Shown in pieces: positions 23,936 through 33,817 of a DNA stretch of 64,000 nucleotides. The first letter of the stretch is position 1, and every line of letters starts with the position of its first letter. Origin of the DNA: JAIESQ01 sp964495375 (GTDB lineage Bacteria; Planctomycetota; Planctomycetia; Pirellulales; JAEUIK01); the NCBI GenBank assembly GCA_964495375.1, contig CAZBWM010000021.1, positions 1 through 64,000 of the forward strand, given 5' to 3'. A program made the position numbers and the translations under genes. The notes under the pieces were generated by a model. It saw only the letters and a list, made by a program, of their open reading frames with translations. It ran no database searches and was not told the origin of the DNA.

Positions 23936-26380
23936 ATGACTTCGCAGCCGCGCAACCGAAACTCGCTGGGCCCGATGCTGCGGATCTGCGCGTTTGGGCT
24001 GGCAATCGGTGGGCTAGTTTCCTTCGACGCGCGTGCGGCGGATTCTATACCGGCCCCCACCGCGCCGGTCGATTTCCGCCGCGACGTACAGCCGATATTG
24101 GCGCAGCGCTGCTTTCGCTGCCACGGTCCCGACCAGGCAGAAGGGGGGCTGCGGCTCAATAGTGGTGAGGCCGCGTTGGCCGAGCTGGACTCCGGACAGC
24201 GCGCCGTCGTACCGGGCAAACCTGACGAAAGTGAGTTGCTCGCCCGCATCGCCGCGACCGATGATAGTCTGCGCATGCCCCCTGAAGGCAAGCCCCTTAA
24301 ACCCGAGCAAATCCAGATTCTGCGGACCTGGATCGCCGACGGGGCGACCTGGCAGAACCATTGGGCCTTCGATCCATTGCGCCCAGTCGCCGTGCCGACC
24401 GTCGAGAACTCCGACTGGCCCCACAACGAGATCGACAACTTCATACTCAGCCAGTTGCAGGCGCGCAAGCTGCAGCCGGCCCCTCCGGCCAGCAAGGTAT
24501 CGCTCTTGCGGCGGGTTTACTACGACCTGACCGGTCTGCCGCCCACGCCCGAAGAAGTCGACGCGTTTCTGGCGGACACCGCGCCCGATGCTTACGAACG
24601 AACGGTCGACCGGTTGCTGGCCTCTCCACACTACGGCGAGCGCTGGGGCCGTCACTGGCTCGACCTGGTCCGCTACGCCGATACGAACAGCTTCGAACGC
24701 GACGCGGTGAAGCCCAATGCCTGGCGATTTCGCGACTACGTCATTCGCGCCTTCAACGACGACAAGCCGTACGATCAGTTCATTCGTGAGCAACTGGCCG
24801 GCGACGAGCTGCCGCCAGTGACTCCCGACAGCCTGACCGCGACCGGCTACTACCGCCTTGGCCTGTGGGACGACGAACCGGCCGATCCGCTTCAAGCGCG
24901 ATTCGACGAGTTGGACGACATCGTCGCCACGACCGGGCAGGTCTTCCTGGGGCTCACGGTCAACTGCGCGCGTTGTCACGACCACAAGCTCGATCCCATT
25001 CCGCAGGCTGATTATTACCGACTGGTGTCGTTCTTCAGCGAGATCGAGCGCTACAACAACCACGGCAGCCAGCTCGATGTTTCATCGCCGGAGTTGGCCG
25101 CGCAGCACGGCGAGTTGGTCGCTCGCAAAACAGACGTTCGCGACAGGCTGCGGCGGATCGAGCAGACCGGCATCGAGACCCTGTCGGCCGAAGATCAGCG
25201 CAAGACGGAGGGCCCCGAGCGTGACAAGGTGCTCGGCGAGAAGCTGCAGTCGTCCCTTTCCGCGGAAGCCTGGCAAGAGTATCAGCAGTTAACGTCGCAG
25301 CTCGCCGAACTCGACGCCGTCAAATTGCCGCCGCGTGAAACCGTGCTGGGCGTCAAAACCCTGCGCGAGCCTCCCGAAACGTTTGTGTTGCAGCGCGGCA
25401 ATCCGCATGTCCCCGGCGCTAAGGTCGAACCCGGCTTTCTCACGGCCCTGGGAGGTGGAACACCCGAGATCGCGCCGCGCTCGGCGGGCGCAAAGAGTTC
25501 TGGTCGTCGCCGAGCGCTGGCCGATTGGATCGCGTCTTCGTCCAATCCGCTCACCGCGCGGGTGATGGCCAACCGCATCTGGCAGCATCATTTCGGCCGA
25601 GGGCTGGTCCGCTCGTCGAGCAACTTCGGCAGCCTGGGAACTCCTCCCACGCATCCCGAGCTGCTTGATTGGCTCGCACTGCGCTTGATCGAAGAGGGCT
25701 GGCGATTGAAGCCATTCCATCGCTTGATCGTCACCTCCGGCGCGTACCGCATGTCGTCGGCCGCCGATCCGCAGGCGCTAGCGCAAGATCCAGAGAATGA
25801 TTCACTCTGGCGCTTCGACATGCGCCGGCTCGGCGCCGAAGAAGTGCGCGACTCGATGCTGGCCGTCAGCGGTCAGTTGAATCTCACTATGTTCGGCCCG
25901 GGCATCTATCCCACGATGTCGCAAGAAGTTCTCCAAAGCCAATCGATGCCCGGTAGCGGCTGGGGAAACTCGTCGCCGGAAGAACAGTCTCGTCGTACCA
26001 TTTACGTCCACGTGAAGCGCTCGCTGGTGTTGCCGCTGTTGGCCGAGTTCGACATCTGCGACACCGACAGTAGTTGCGCGGTGCGTTTCTCGACCACCCA
26101 GCCGACCCAGGCCCTGGCCATGCTCAACGGCGATTTCGCGCGCGGGCAGGCCGCCGCGCTGGCCGAGCGGTTGCGCCGCGAGTTCCCCGGCGACGTCGAG
26201 AGCCAGGTGCGCCGCGCCGTGCGATTGGCCACGGCGGGCCCGGCCGAATCGCGGCAAGTCGAACGCGGTCTGCGCTTGATCGATTCGCTCCAGTCGCAGC
26301 ATGGGTTGTCGGCCGAGCGAGCGCTCGATTGCTATTGCCTGGTGGTGTTGAATCTCAACGAGTTCGTCTTTCTGGATTAA
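23936..26380 (+). CDS. Planctomycete PSCyt1-DUF1549-DUF1553 protein
   Basis: An 814-residue exported protein. ATG 23936 is preferred over an upstream TTG. A signal segment at about residues 14-36 precedes a cytochrome-type domain with CFRCH (59-63) and the MPPEGKPLKPEQIQILRTWI end typical of PSCyt1. DUF1549 follows (LLRRVYYDLTGLPPTPEEV, HYGERWGRHWLDLVRYADT), then DUF1553 (NRIWQHHFGRGLVRSSSNFG, RLGAEEVRDSMLAVSG, TQPTQALAMLNG). A second CARCH motif lies within DUF1549 near residue 350. The family is greatly expanded in planctomycetes and usually paired, as here, with a DUF1501 protein 20 bases downstream. Its exact function is not established; a role in polysaccharide use has been proposed. Confidence 0.93.
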   Translation: MTSQPRNRNSLGPMLRICAFGLAIGGLVSFDARAADSIPAPTAPVDFRRDVQPILAQRCFRCHGPDQAEGGLRLNSGEAALAELDSGQRAVVPGKPDESELLARIAATDDSLRMPPEGKPLKPEQIQILRTWIADGATWQNHWAFDPLRPVAVPTVENSDWPHNEIDNFILSQLQARKLQPAPPASKVSLLRRVYYDLTGLPPTPEEVDAFLADTAPDAYERTVDRLLASPHYGERWGRHWLDLVRYADTNSFERDAVKPNAWRFRDYVIRAFNDDKPYDQFIREQLAGDELPPVTPDSLTATGYYRLGLWDDEPADPLQARFDELDDIVATTGQVFLGLTVNCARCHDHKLDPIPQADYYRLVSFFSEIERYNNHGSQLDVSSPELAAQHGELVARKTDVRDRLRRIEQTGIETLSAEDQRKTEGPERDKVLGEKLQSSLSAEAWQEYQQLTSQLAELDAVKLPPRETVLGVKTLREPPETFVLQRGNPHVPGAKVEPGFLTALGGGTPEIAPRSAGAKSSGRRRALADWIASSSNPLTARVMANRIWQHHFGRGLVRSSSNFGSLGTPPTHPELLDWLALRLIEEGWRLKPFHRLIVTSGAYRMSSAADPQALAQDPENDSLWRFDMRRLGAEEVRDSMLAVSGQLNLTMFGPGIYPTMSQEVLQSQSMPGSGWGNSSPEEQSRRTIYVHVKRSLVLPLLAEFDICDTDSSCAVRFSTTQPTQALAMLNGDFARGQAAALAERLRREFPGDVESQVRRAVRLATAGPAESRQVERGLRLIDSLQSQHGLSAERALDCYCLVVLNLNEFVFLD

Positions 26381-26400
26381 AGGCGCGTAGGCTCCACTTC

Positions 26401-27873
<1,473 letters not shown>

Positions 27874-28086
27874 TGCGTTTATCCCTGCCGCACGACGAAG
27901 CCCTGACGTCCTGTGCCCGCCGCAAGTGTCACTGCCGGCTGAGTCGAAACTCGTGGTGTCTTCGACTTCCCGAAACTTCGAATTCGCGCTCGATCGTCCC
28001 TGCGTGCTCCGCGCCTCCGCGGGCACAAAGCAGAAATCTTCGCGCGGTAAACTTCCCCTGCTGGTTGAAAGTTCAAGGGTTCCTGA

Positions 28087-28629
28087 ATGTATGAGCGCCC
28101 CTGGCAACGCCTCGTGAGCTGGTTGCCGCCGGCGCTGGGGCTCGCGGCGGTTGTCGCCTGGGCATCGCTGCGCGTTGAGCCCTACTTCGCCTTATGGCTC
28201 GTCTTTCCCGCGCTCGTCGGCGTGGTGCTGGGGGCCGGGCTCGCCTGGCTGGCGCGGTTCTGTCGACTGGCGGATCTCAAACTGCTGGTCGCGGGTACGC
28301 TGATCGCAGGCATGCTATGCGTGGCGATGCAGCACTGGTTCGCCTATCGGCAGGTGCTCGAGCAATTTCGCGAGCGCGAAGCCGCGCTCTTGGCAAAAGC
28401 GCCGCTGGCCGGCGCGCTGGCCCTGGCGGGCGCGCAGCCACCGGCGAACGTCTGGCAGTTCTTGCGCGAGGACGCCGCCACGGGTCGCGTGCTCGTCGGC
28501 GGTTGGCGCGCCGAGGGGGTCGCCTGTTGGCTCTCCTGGGGGCTCGACGCTATGTTGGTTTTAGTGGGGGCGCTGGCGATGGTTTTGCTCTGGCGGCCCC
28601 GGTTGCCCGGCCCGACCGCTTCGGCTTAG
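28087..28629 (+). CDS. Small integral membrane protein, unknown
   Basis: A 180-residue protein with about four hydrophobic helices (residues about 13-28, 32-55, 64-84 and 148-170) and a soluble segment between helices 3 and 4 (REREAALLAKAPL to LVGGWRAEG). No family is recognised. It lies between the DUF1501 gene and acpS on the same strand, with gaps of 213 and 85 bases, so it may be transcribed alone. The upstream gap 27874-28086 contains no other gene. Confidence 0.6.
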   Translation: MYERPWQRLVSWLPPALGLAAVVAWASLRVEPYFALWLVFPALVGVVLGAGLAWLARFCRLADLKLLVAGTLIAGMLCVAMQHWFAYRQVLEQFREREAALLAKAPLAGALALAGAQPPANVWQFLREDAATGRVLVGGWRAEGVACWLSWGLDAMLVLVGALAMVLLWRPRLPGPTASA

Positions 28630-28714
28630 GGCGCGAGCCGCGTGTTGTAACCCGCTGGCCGCGTAGCCACGCGCCGCATCAATCCATTTTTCGCTAGTTG
28701 AGTTTGCTTTCTTT

Positions 28715-29098
28715 ATGCGCACGATCGGCATCGGCACCGACATCACCGAAACGCTGCGAATCGCCCAGATGATCGAGCGACACGGCGAGCTGTTCATCAA
28801 TCGCGTCTACACGCCGGACGAAATCGAGTACTGCCAGAGCCGGAAGGAATCGACGCAGCACTTCGCGGGGCGCTGGGCCGCCAAAGAGGCGATTCTCAAA
28901 TCGCTGGGGACCGGCTGGGTCAAAGGGATCAGTTGGCGCGACGTCGAGGTGCGCAACGCCGGCGGCGGGCAACCGCTCGTGCACTTGCATGGCGGCGCGC
29001 TCGAGGCCAGCGACCAGCTCGGCATCACGCAGATGCTGGTGAGCATTTCGCACTGCCGGAGCCACGCGATCGCGTACGCGCACGCGCTGGCGGAGTAA
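28715..29098 (+). CDS. acpS: Holo-[acyl-carrier-protein] synthase
   Basis: A 127-residue enzyme transferring 4'-phosphopantetheine from coenzyme A to acyl carrier protein, essential for fatty acid synthesis. The AcpS signatures are IGIGTDITE with Mg-binding D8, FAGRWAAKEAILKSLGTG with the second metal-binding Glu, and the C-terminal MLVSISHCRSHAIAYA. Length is normal for the family. The start is fixed by the conserved MRTIGIGTD N-terminus. Confidence 0.95.
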   Translation: MRTIGIGTDITETLRIAQMIERHGELFINRVYTPDEIEYCQSRKESTQHFAGRWAAKEAILKSLGTGWVKGISWRDVEVRNAGGGQPLVHLHGGALEASDQLGITQMLVSISHCRSHAIAYAHALAE

Positions 29099-29144
29099 GC
29101 GCGAGGCAAGCAACTGACTGTCGCCAACCGCCACGAGCTAAAGC

Positions 29145-30494
29145 ATGTCCGATACGCTGCAAGTCGTGCGATGGACGTTAGCTCAGAATTGTGCACTCCG
29201 AGCCGAAGGGGCGGTTTCTGATCCGGGGAAGGCGATCGCTTGCACCTCGCAAGCGCGAACCTACGCCGAAGGCCTGTCGCGGAATACTCACGGGCTGGTC
29301 GTTCAGGGTGATATTTGTGTCACTTCCTGTGAGCTTGTTCAGACACCTGAGCGCCAATCGATGGGCGATGCCCTTCGTTATCCGAGCTCAGGGTTCATCG
29401 TCAGTCAGGAATTCCGGAACGTTGGCGGCGTCGTCGGGCTGACCGAGCTCTGTCGTGCGTGCCCGGCAAATGCGACACCTGAAGGGCTGGCAGGGTGTGC
29501 CGGTCTACTCTGGGAGGATCCCGAATCCGCGAACTTGCAGGAGCAACTGGAACGCATCATTGCCGGCTTGGAGCTACAGGCGGACGTCGCCGAAGTGTTT
29601 CCGAAGATGGAACTCTGGTGGTTCAGCTTTTGGCCTCGTTCTCCGCTATCGCCGCAAGCATCGTCGCTGCTGCGGCGAATCCTTGCGGAGAAGCTTCAAG
29701 AGGACAAAGAATGCTCGAGTGGCAGACCGCAGCATCGTATCGATAGGCTCGAGACTTTCGTGAAGGCCCTGCGACTTGCACAAGAACACCAACTGAGTCT
29801 GCATGTCGAGATGGGCGTGCCCGGCCATACCGATTTCGGCTATTACACAGTCTTTCCACACTGCCCGTATTGCAAAGCCGAAGCGCGCATCAAGCGATGG
29901 CAGCGGCACTATCCGACAGAACCATATGATTGCCCCGTCTGCGCAACTCAGTACGTGCCTGCCGGGACGGCGTCGACCACGGCGGACGACATGGAATTGC
30001 CGGACTTGCGCGAGCTAATCGGAAGGGTGCAATTCCCAAGCTTCGCCAAGACTTATCTCAAGCAGCAAGGGCTTGGCGACCTGGAGGCGGCCAAGATCGT
30101 GTTCGCGACGGAACAGCGAGAGGCCGAACGTCAACGTACGATCGCCGAGGCCCGTCGCAAAGAATCACGGCGGCAGGCTTACGTGATGCAGGTGCTATTC
30201 GCCGGCCTACACCCTGAGAGCGACGAGCCGGTCAGTTTGAACGAATGTGATTCGCAGTTGTTTTCGGCCGACGAGTTCCGCACGCTTCTGTTTCGATGTC
30301 AGGCGAACGGTGTGAAGCTCTCCTTCATGCGACACGCTTCGGCGAACGAAGTTGCGGATCGCTGCGTCTCGCAAGTGGTCAAGAAACCGCAGCAGTTGTT
30401 CGACCAATGGAGAAGCGAGGGCTGCAACGAGCGTTTCGGAGCAAATTACCTTGTGCCCGACAAGGTGTTGAATTCGTTCAAGGCGGAGCCTTAG
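29145..30494 (+). CDS. Unknown Cys-rich protein with a zinc-ribbon-like centre
   Basis: A 449-residue protein not recognised as a known family. Two cysteine clusters stand out. LCRACPANATPEGLAGCAG carries C103, C106 and C118. A four-Cys set (CPYC at 240-243 and CPVC at 263-266) is typical of a zinc ribbon. Between them lie a WWFSFWP aromatic segment and amphipathic helices. After the ribbon comes an Arg/Glu-rich helix (EQREAERQRTIAEARRKESR) and a C-terminal alpha/beta region. No signal peptide or membrane segment is seen, so it is probably cytoplasmic. It starts 46 bases after acpS. Nucleic-acid or protein binding is possible. Confidence 0.7.
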   Translation: MSDTLQVVRWTLAQNCALRAEGAVSDPGKAIACTSQARTYAEGLSRNTHGLVVQGDICVTSCELVQTPERQSMGDALRYPSSGFIVSQEFRNVGGVVGLTELCRACPANATPEGLAGCAGLLWEDPESANLQEQLERIIAGLELQADVAEVFPKMELWWFSFWPRSPLSPQASSLLRRILAEKLQEDKECSSGRPQHRIDRLETFVKALRLAQEHQLSLHVEMGVPGHTDFGYYTVFPHCPYCKAEARIKRWQRHYPTEPYDCPVCATQYVPAGTASTTADDMELPDLRELIGRVQFPSFAKTYLKQQGLGDLEAAKIVFATEQREAERQRTIAEARRKESRRQAYVMQVLFAGLHPESDEPVSLNECDSQLFSADEFRTLLFRCQANGVKLSFMRHASANEVADRCVSQVVKKPQQLFDQWRSEGCNERFGANYLVPDKVLNSFKAEP

Positions 30495-30569
30495 CTGCGA
30501 GCTAGCGCGCACCAGCATAAGGAAATCTCCCGCGTAGCAGGACACCCCCTCCGGCCGTGCAACCTTCAC

Positions 30570-31655
30570 CTACAAATTCTCCACCACCAGGTCGCCGACT
30601 TGCGTGGTGCTGAAGCCCATCTTGCCGGCGGCCTGGCTCTTCATCTTGGTGCCGGTCACGTGGGCCACGGCTTTGTTCACCCGCGCGGCAGCGGCGGGCT
30701 GGTCCGAGTGTTCCAGCAGCATCGCCATGGCGTTGATCGCCGCGATCGGGTTGATGACGTTCTTGCCAGTGTACTTCGGAGCGCTGCCCCCCATTGGTTC
30801 GTACATGCTGGTACCCCCCGGCTCGGGGTTGATGTTGCCGCCGGCGGCCACGCCCATCCCCCCCTGCAAGATGCCGGCCAGGTCGGTGATGATGTCGCCG
30901 AACATGTTCGTCGTCACGATCACGTCGTAGTACTCGGGATTCTTGACCATCCACATGCAGCAGGCGTCGACGTGGTTGTAGTCGGGCTCAATGTCCGGAT
31001 ACTCCTTGGCCACATCCTGGAAGGTGCGCCACCAGAGGTCGTGCCCATAGGTGAGCACGTTGGTCTTGGCCACGAGCGTGAGCTTCTTTTTCGGGCTGTT
31101 CCGCTTGCGGGTGAATTCGAAGGCCCAGCGGATGCAGCGCTCGCAGCCCTTGCGGGTGTAAACGGCCGATTGCGTGGCGACCTCATCGGGCGTGTTCTTC
31201 TTGAGGAAGCCGCCGACGCCGCAGTAGAGGTCTTCGGTATTCTCGCGGACGACGACGAAGTCGATGTCCTTGGTGGTTTTGTCCTTGAGCGGCGTTTCGA
31301 CCCCCGGCAGCAGCTTGACCGGCCGCAGATTGATGTACTGATCGAGCTGGAAGCGCATCTCGAGGAGCAGGCCTTTCTCGAGAATGCCGGGCTTGACGTC
31401 GGGGTGACCGATCGCGCCAAGGTAAATGGCATCGAACTTGCGCAACTGATCGACGGCCCCCTCAGGCAGGATCTCGCCGGTGCGCAGGTAGCGATCGCCG
31501 CCGAAATCCAACTCGGTCAACTCATAAGTGAAGCCTTCGAGCTTGGCGACCGCGGCCAGCACTTTCATCCCTTCGGCCGCGACCTCGGGGCCGGTGCCAT
31601 CTCCACCAATGACGGCGATCTTGAGCGGTTTGGCGGCGGATTTATCGGCTGGCAC
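30570..31655 (-). CDS. leuB: 3-isopropylmalate dehydrogenase (isocitrate/isopropylmalate dehydrogenase family)
   Basis: A 361-residue NAD-dependent beta-decarboxylating dehydrogenase. The family signatures are IAVIGGDGTGPEVAAEGMKVL, the LRPVKLLPGV loop with the catalytic-site Arg, VVRENTEDLYCGVGG, KTNVLTYGHDLWW with the catalytic Lys, NMFGDIITDLAGILQGGMG (metal-binding Asp) and EPMGGSAPKYTGKNVINP. The GLLLEMRFQLDQYINLRP segment places it with the LeuB type 2/tartrate-dehydrogenase-like branch, so leucine biosynthesis is likely but tartrate or malate-type activity cannot be excluded. It follows hisB on the same strand. Confidence 0.83.
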   Translation of the reverse strand: MPADKSAAKPLKIAVIGGDGTGPEVAAEGMKVLAAVAKLEGFTYELTELDFGGDRYLRTGEILPEGAVDQLRKFDAIYLGAIGHPDVKPGILEKGLLLEMRFQLDQYINLRPVKLLPGVETPLKDKTTKDIDFVVVRENTEDLYCGVGGFLKKNTPDEVATQSAVYTRKGCERCIRWAFEFTRKRNSPKKKLTLVAKTNVLTYGHDLWWRTFQDVAKEYPDIEPDYNHVDACCMWMVKNPEYYDVIVTTNMFGDIITDLAGILQGGMGVAAGGNINPEPGGTSMYEPMGGSAPKYTGKNVINPIAAINAMAMLLEHSDQPAAAARVNKAVAHVTGTKMKSQAAGKMGFSTTQVGDLVVENL

Positions 31656-31802
31656 GTGGGTGGGCTCCGGAGAGGGAAGGTCGCTGGATTACTGGTTGCT
31701 TGGCACGAGCGACGTGCGGCGCAGGGGGTTGATTTTAGAGAGGGGAGCAGGCGGGAACAAGAACCAGCGCAAGCACTCGGAGCGTTTCACGCACTCCACA
31801 AG

Positions 31803-32396
31803 CTACGTCGCCAAGGTCCCTTTGGTGCTCGGAACACCGGGCATGCGCGGGTCGGTTTCCAGGGCCATCCGCAGCGCTCGGGCGGTCGCCTTGAAGACCG
31901 CTTCAGAGATGTGGTGGGTGTTCCGTCCGTAGTGCAGCAGCACGTGCAGGTTCATCAGGGCGTTGGCTGCCACGGCTTGCCAGAACTCTTCAACGAGCTG
32001 GCTATCGAAGTCGCCGATCTTGGGCGTTGGCATCGGCGCTTGGAAGTGCATGGCGTACCGCCCACCGAGATCGACGGCCGCGGTGACCAACGTTTCGTCC
32101 ATCGGCAAGGTGAAGTGCCCGTAGCGGCGGATGCCTGCCTTGTCGCCGACGGCTTTCCGCAGGGCCTGGCCGAGGCAGATGCCGACATCCTCGACCGTGT
32201 GGTGCTGATCGACGTGCAGATCGCCCTTAGCGTGCACCTTGAGGTCGATGGCCGCGTGCTTGGCCAGCAAGGTTAGCATGTGATCGAAGAAGCCGACTCC
32301 GGTCACAAGGTCGGCGCGGCCGGAACCATCGAGATCAAGCGAGAGCTCGATCTGCGTCTCGGCGGTGTCGCGTTTGATTTGGGCAGTGCGGGGCAT
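31803..32396 (-). CDS. hisB: Imidazoleglycerol-phosphate dehydratase
   Basis: A 197-residue enzyme for the sixth step of histidine synthesis, converting imidazole glycerol phosphate to imidazole acetol phosphate. The manganese-binding motifs GFFDHML and VDQHHTVEDVG, plus MDETLVTAAVDLGGR and the YGRNTHHISEAVFKATARAL end, are all present. It is the monofunctional form; no phosphatase domain is attached. HisC, the next enzyme, is encoded directly upstream on the same strand. Confidence 0.97.
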   Translation of the reverse strand: MPRTAQIKRDTAETQIELSLDLDGSGRADLVTGVGFFDHMLTLLAKHAAIDLKVHAKGDLHVDQHHTVEDVGICLGQALRKAVGDKAGIRRYGHFTLPMDETLVTAAVDLGGRYAMHFQAPMPTPKIGDFDSQLVEEFWQAVAANALMNLHVLLHYGRNTHHISEAVFKATARALRMALETDPRMPGVPSTKGTLAT

Positions 32397-32429
32397 GGTT
32401 CCTCAATCGTAGCACACGGGCAGCAACAT

Positions 32430-32532
32430 CTCGCGCAAAGTCGCCAAGGCGCAAAGGATACGCCAGTCCAGTTCGTGCGTATGATGGCGGTTCGGATACC
32501 GAGTTCTTTGCGCCTTTGCGGCTTGGCGCGAG
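32430..32532. repeat. Intergenic inverted repeat, 27-bp arms
   Basis: The left arm (32430-32456) and right arm (32506-32532) are inverted copies matching at 24 of 27 positions, built on CTTTGCGCCTT and GCGCGAG, with 49 bases between. The unit sits in the hisC-hisB gap and resembles REP/MITE-type intergenic elements common in planctomycete and related genomes. Confidence 0.75.
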
Positions 32533-32555
32533 ATTACTTTTGCCTTGGAAATGGT

Positions 32556-33608
32556 CTACTTGCGCATCAGTCCTTCGAGAATCGCCAAGCACGCGTCGAT
32601 CTGCTCGTCGGTGCCGACCGAGATGCGCAGGCCGTCTCCCCAGCCTTCATAATTCATGTAGCGCACCAGCACCCGCTGCTGCTTGAGGCCGTCGAAGAGC
32701 GGTTTCAGCGGACGCTCGGGGTGCGGGCACCAGACGAAATTCGCCTGGCTGTCGACCGCCGCGAAGCCTAAGGCGCGCATCCGCTCGGTCAGGCGCTGGC
32801 GCGTGGCGACAATGCGCGAACGGGTGCTGGCGAGCCAGGCCTGGTCGTCGATGGCCGCCGTGGCTGCCGCGATCGAGAGCGCGTCGCAATTGTACGAGTC
32901 TTTGACTTTCACCAGCCCGGCAATGATCTGCGGCTGAGCGACGACGTAGCCGAATCGCAGCCCGGCCAGGGCGTACGACTTACTAAGCGTGCGCGAAACG
33001 AGCACTTTGTCGCATTGGCGCACCAGGTCAAGGCAATTGGTGTCGGCGAAGTCGACGTACGCTTCGTCGACCACCAGCGGGCAAGGGAGCTGCCGGGCCA
33101 GCTCGAGCACGCGGGCGGGCGGCAGCAGCGTGCCCGACGGGCTGTTGGGATTCGGCAGAAAGGCGAGCCGCAGATCGGGGCGCGGGGCAGCGAAGTCGTT
33201 GCCGAGCGACCAATCGGCATGGAAGCGCACCTCTTCGGCGGCGGCCCCTTGGATCTCGGCCAAGGTCTTGTAGAGGATGTAGCTGGGATAGGGAAGCCGC
33301 AGCAATTGCCCTTGGCCGACGAAGGCGCGGGTGACCAGCGTGAGGACTTCGTCGCTGCCGTTGGTGGCCAGAATCCAGTCGGGGTCGACGCCCAAGAGCG
33401 TGGCGGCGCGCTGGCGGAAGCCGGTGGCCAGTGGATCGGGATAGCGTTCTAGCCCCCGTTCGAGAACCGCTTGCACCGCGCGATCGACCGCTGCCGACGC
33501 ACGATAGGGATTCTCGTTGGTGTTAAGCTTGATGAACTTGCCGGCCTGGGGCTGCTCGCCAGGGGTGTAGCCGGCCAGGCGGTATATTTCGGGACGGAAG
33601 TAGGACAT
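32556..33608 (-). CDS. hisC: Histidinol-phosphate aminotransferase
   Basis: A 350-residue class I/II PLP aminotransferase converting imidazole acetol phosphate to histidinol phosphate. Signatures are KLNTNENPYRAS near the N-terminus, LATNGSDEVLTLVTRAF, AFLPNPNSPSGTLLPP, VVDEAYVDFAD, the PLP Lys in SRTLSKSYALAGLRFGY, and the C-terminal ALGFAAVDSQANFVWC and GDGLRISVGT. Length is normal. It lies between hisD and hisB on the same strand, each separated by gaps of 159-209 bases that contain repeats. Confidence 0.95.
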   Translation of the reverse strand: MSYFRPEIYRLAGYTPGEQPQAGKFIKLNTNENPYRASAAVDRAVQAVLERGLERYPDPLATGFRQRAATLLGVDPDWILATNGSDEVLTLVTRAFVGQGQLLRLPYPSYILYKTLAEIQGAAAEEVRFHADWSLGNDFAAPRPDLRLAFLPNPNSPSGTLLPPARVLELARQLPCPLVVDEAYVDFADTNCLDLVRQCDKVLVSRTLSKSYALAGLRFGYVVAQPQIIAGLVKVKDSYNCDALSIAAATAAIDDQAWLASTRSRIVATRQRLTERMRALGFAAVDSQANFVWCPHPERPLKPLFDGLKQQRVLVRYMNYEGWGDGLRISVGTDEQIDACLAILEGLMRK

Positions 33609-33649
33609 GCGTTAGACCGCGGATGGCACGGACAGTGGGGAATTCAAAC

Positions 33650-33685
33650 CACGGATTGCACGGATGACACGGATGACACGGATGG
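33650..33685. repeat. Short tandem repeat, 9-mer CACGGATGA
   Basis: Four consecutive 9-base units (the first and last each slightly changed) in the hisD-hisC gap. Such CACGGATGA runs are a familiar intergenic feature; no coding potential is implied. Confidence 0.75.
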
Positions 33686-33692
33686 AATTCAG

Positions 33693-33800
33693 TTAGCCGC
33701 GGAGCTTGCCCCGCGCGACAGCGGCGAATCGTAAGGGCATCGCTACTTTCTATGGTTATGCATCGCACAAGCTAGCGCGCGGGATGAATCCCGCGGCTAA
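33693..33800. repeat. Intergenic palindromic element
   Basis: The outer arms TTAGCCGCGG (33693-33702) and CCGCGGCTAA (33791-33800) are perfect inverses. The right side contains a perfect 8-bp hairpin CGCGGGAT-GA-ATCCCGCG (33778-33795). It lies just downstream of the hisD stop-proximal gap and is probably a REP- or MITE-like element. Confidence 0.65.
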
Positions 33801-33817
33801 CAAATTGAACGGATCGG

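Noticed and set aside
24014..25063. 349-codon minus-strand open frame
   Set aside because: It is antisense to the DUF1549/DUF1553 gene and has no domain.
30600..32276. 558-codon plus-strand open frame
   Set aside because: It is antisense to leuB and hisB, which are certain by motif; long shadow frames are expected in GC-rich DNA.
33650..33685. CRISPR-like short repeats
   Set aside because: The 9-mers are directly tandem with no spacers and no cas genes are in the window.
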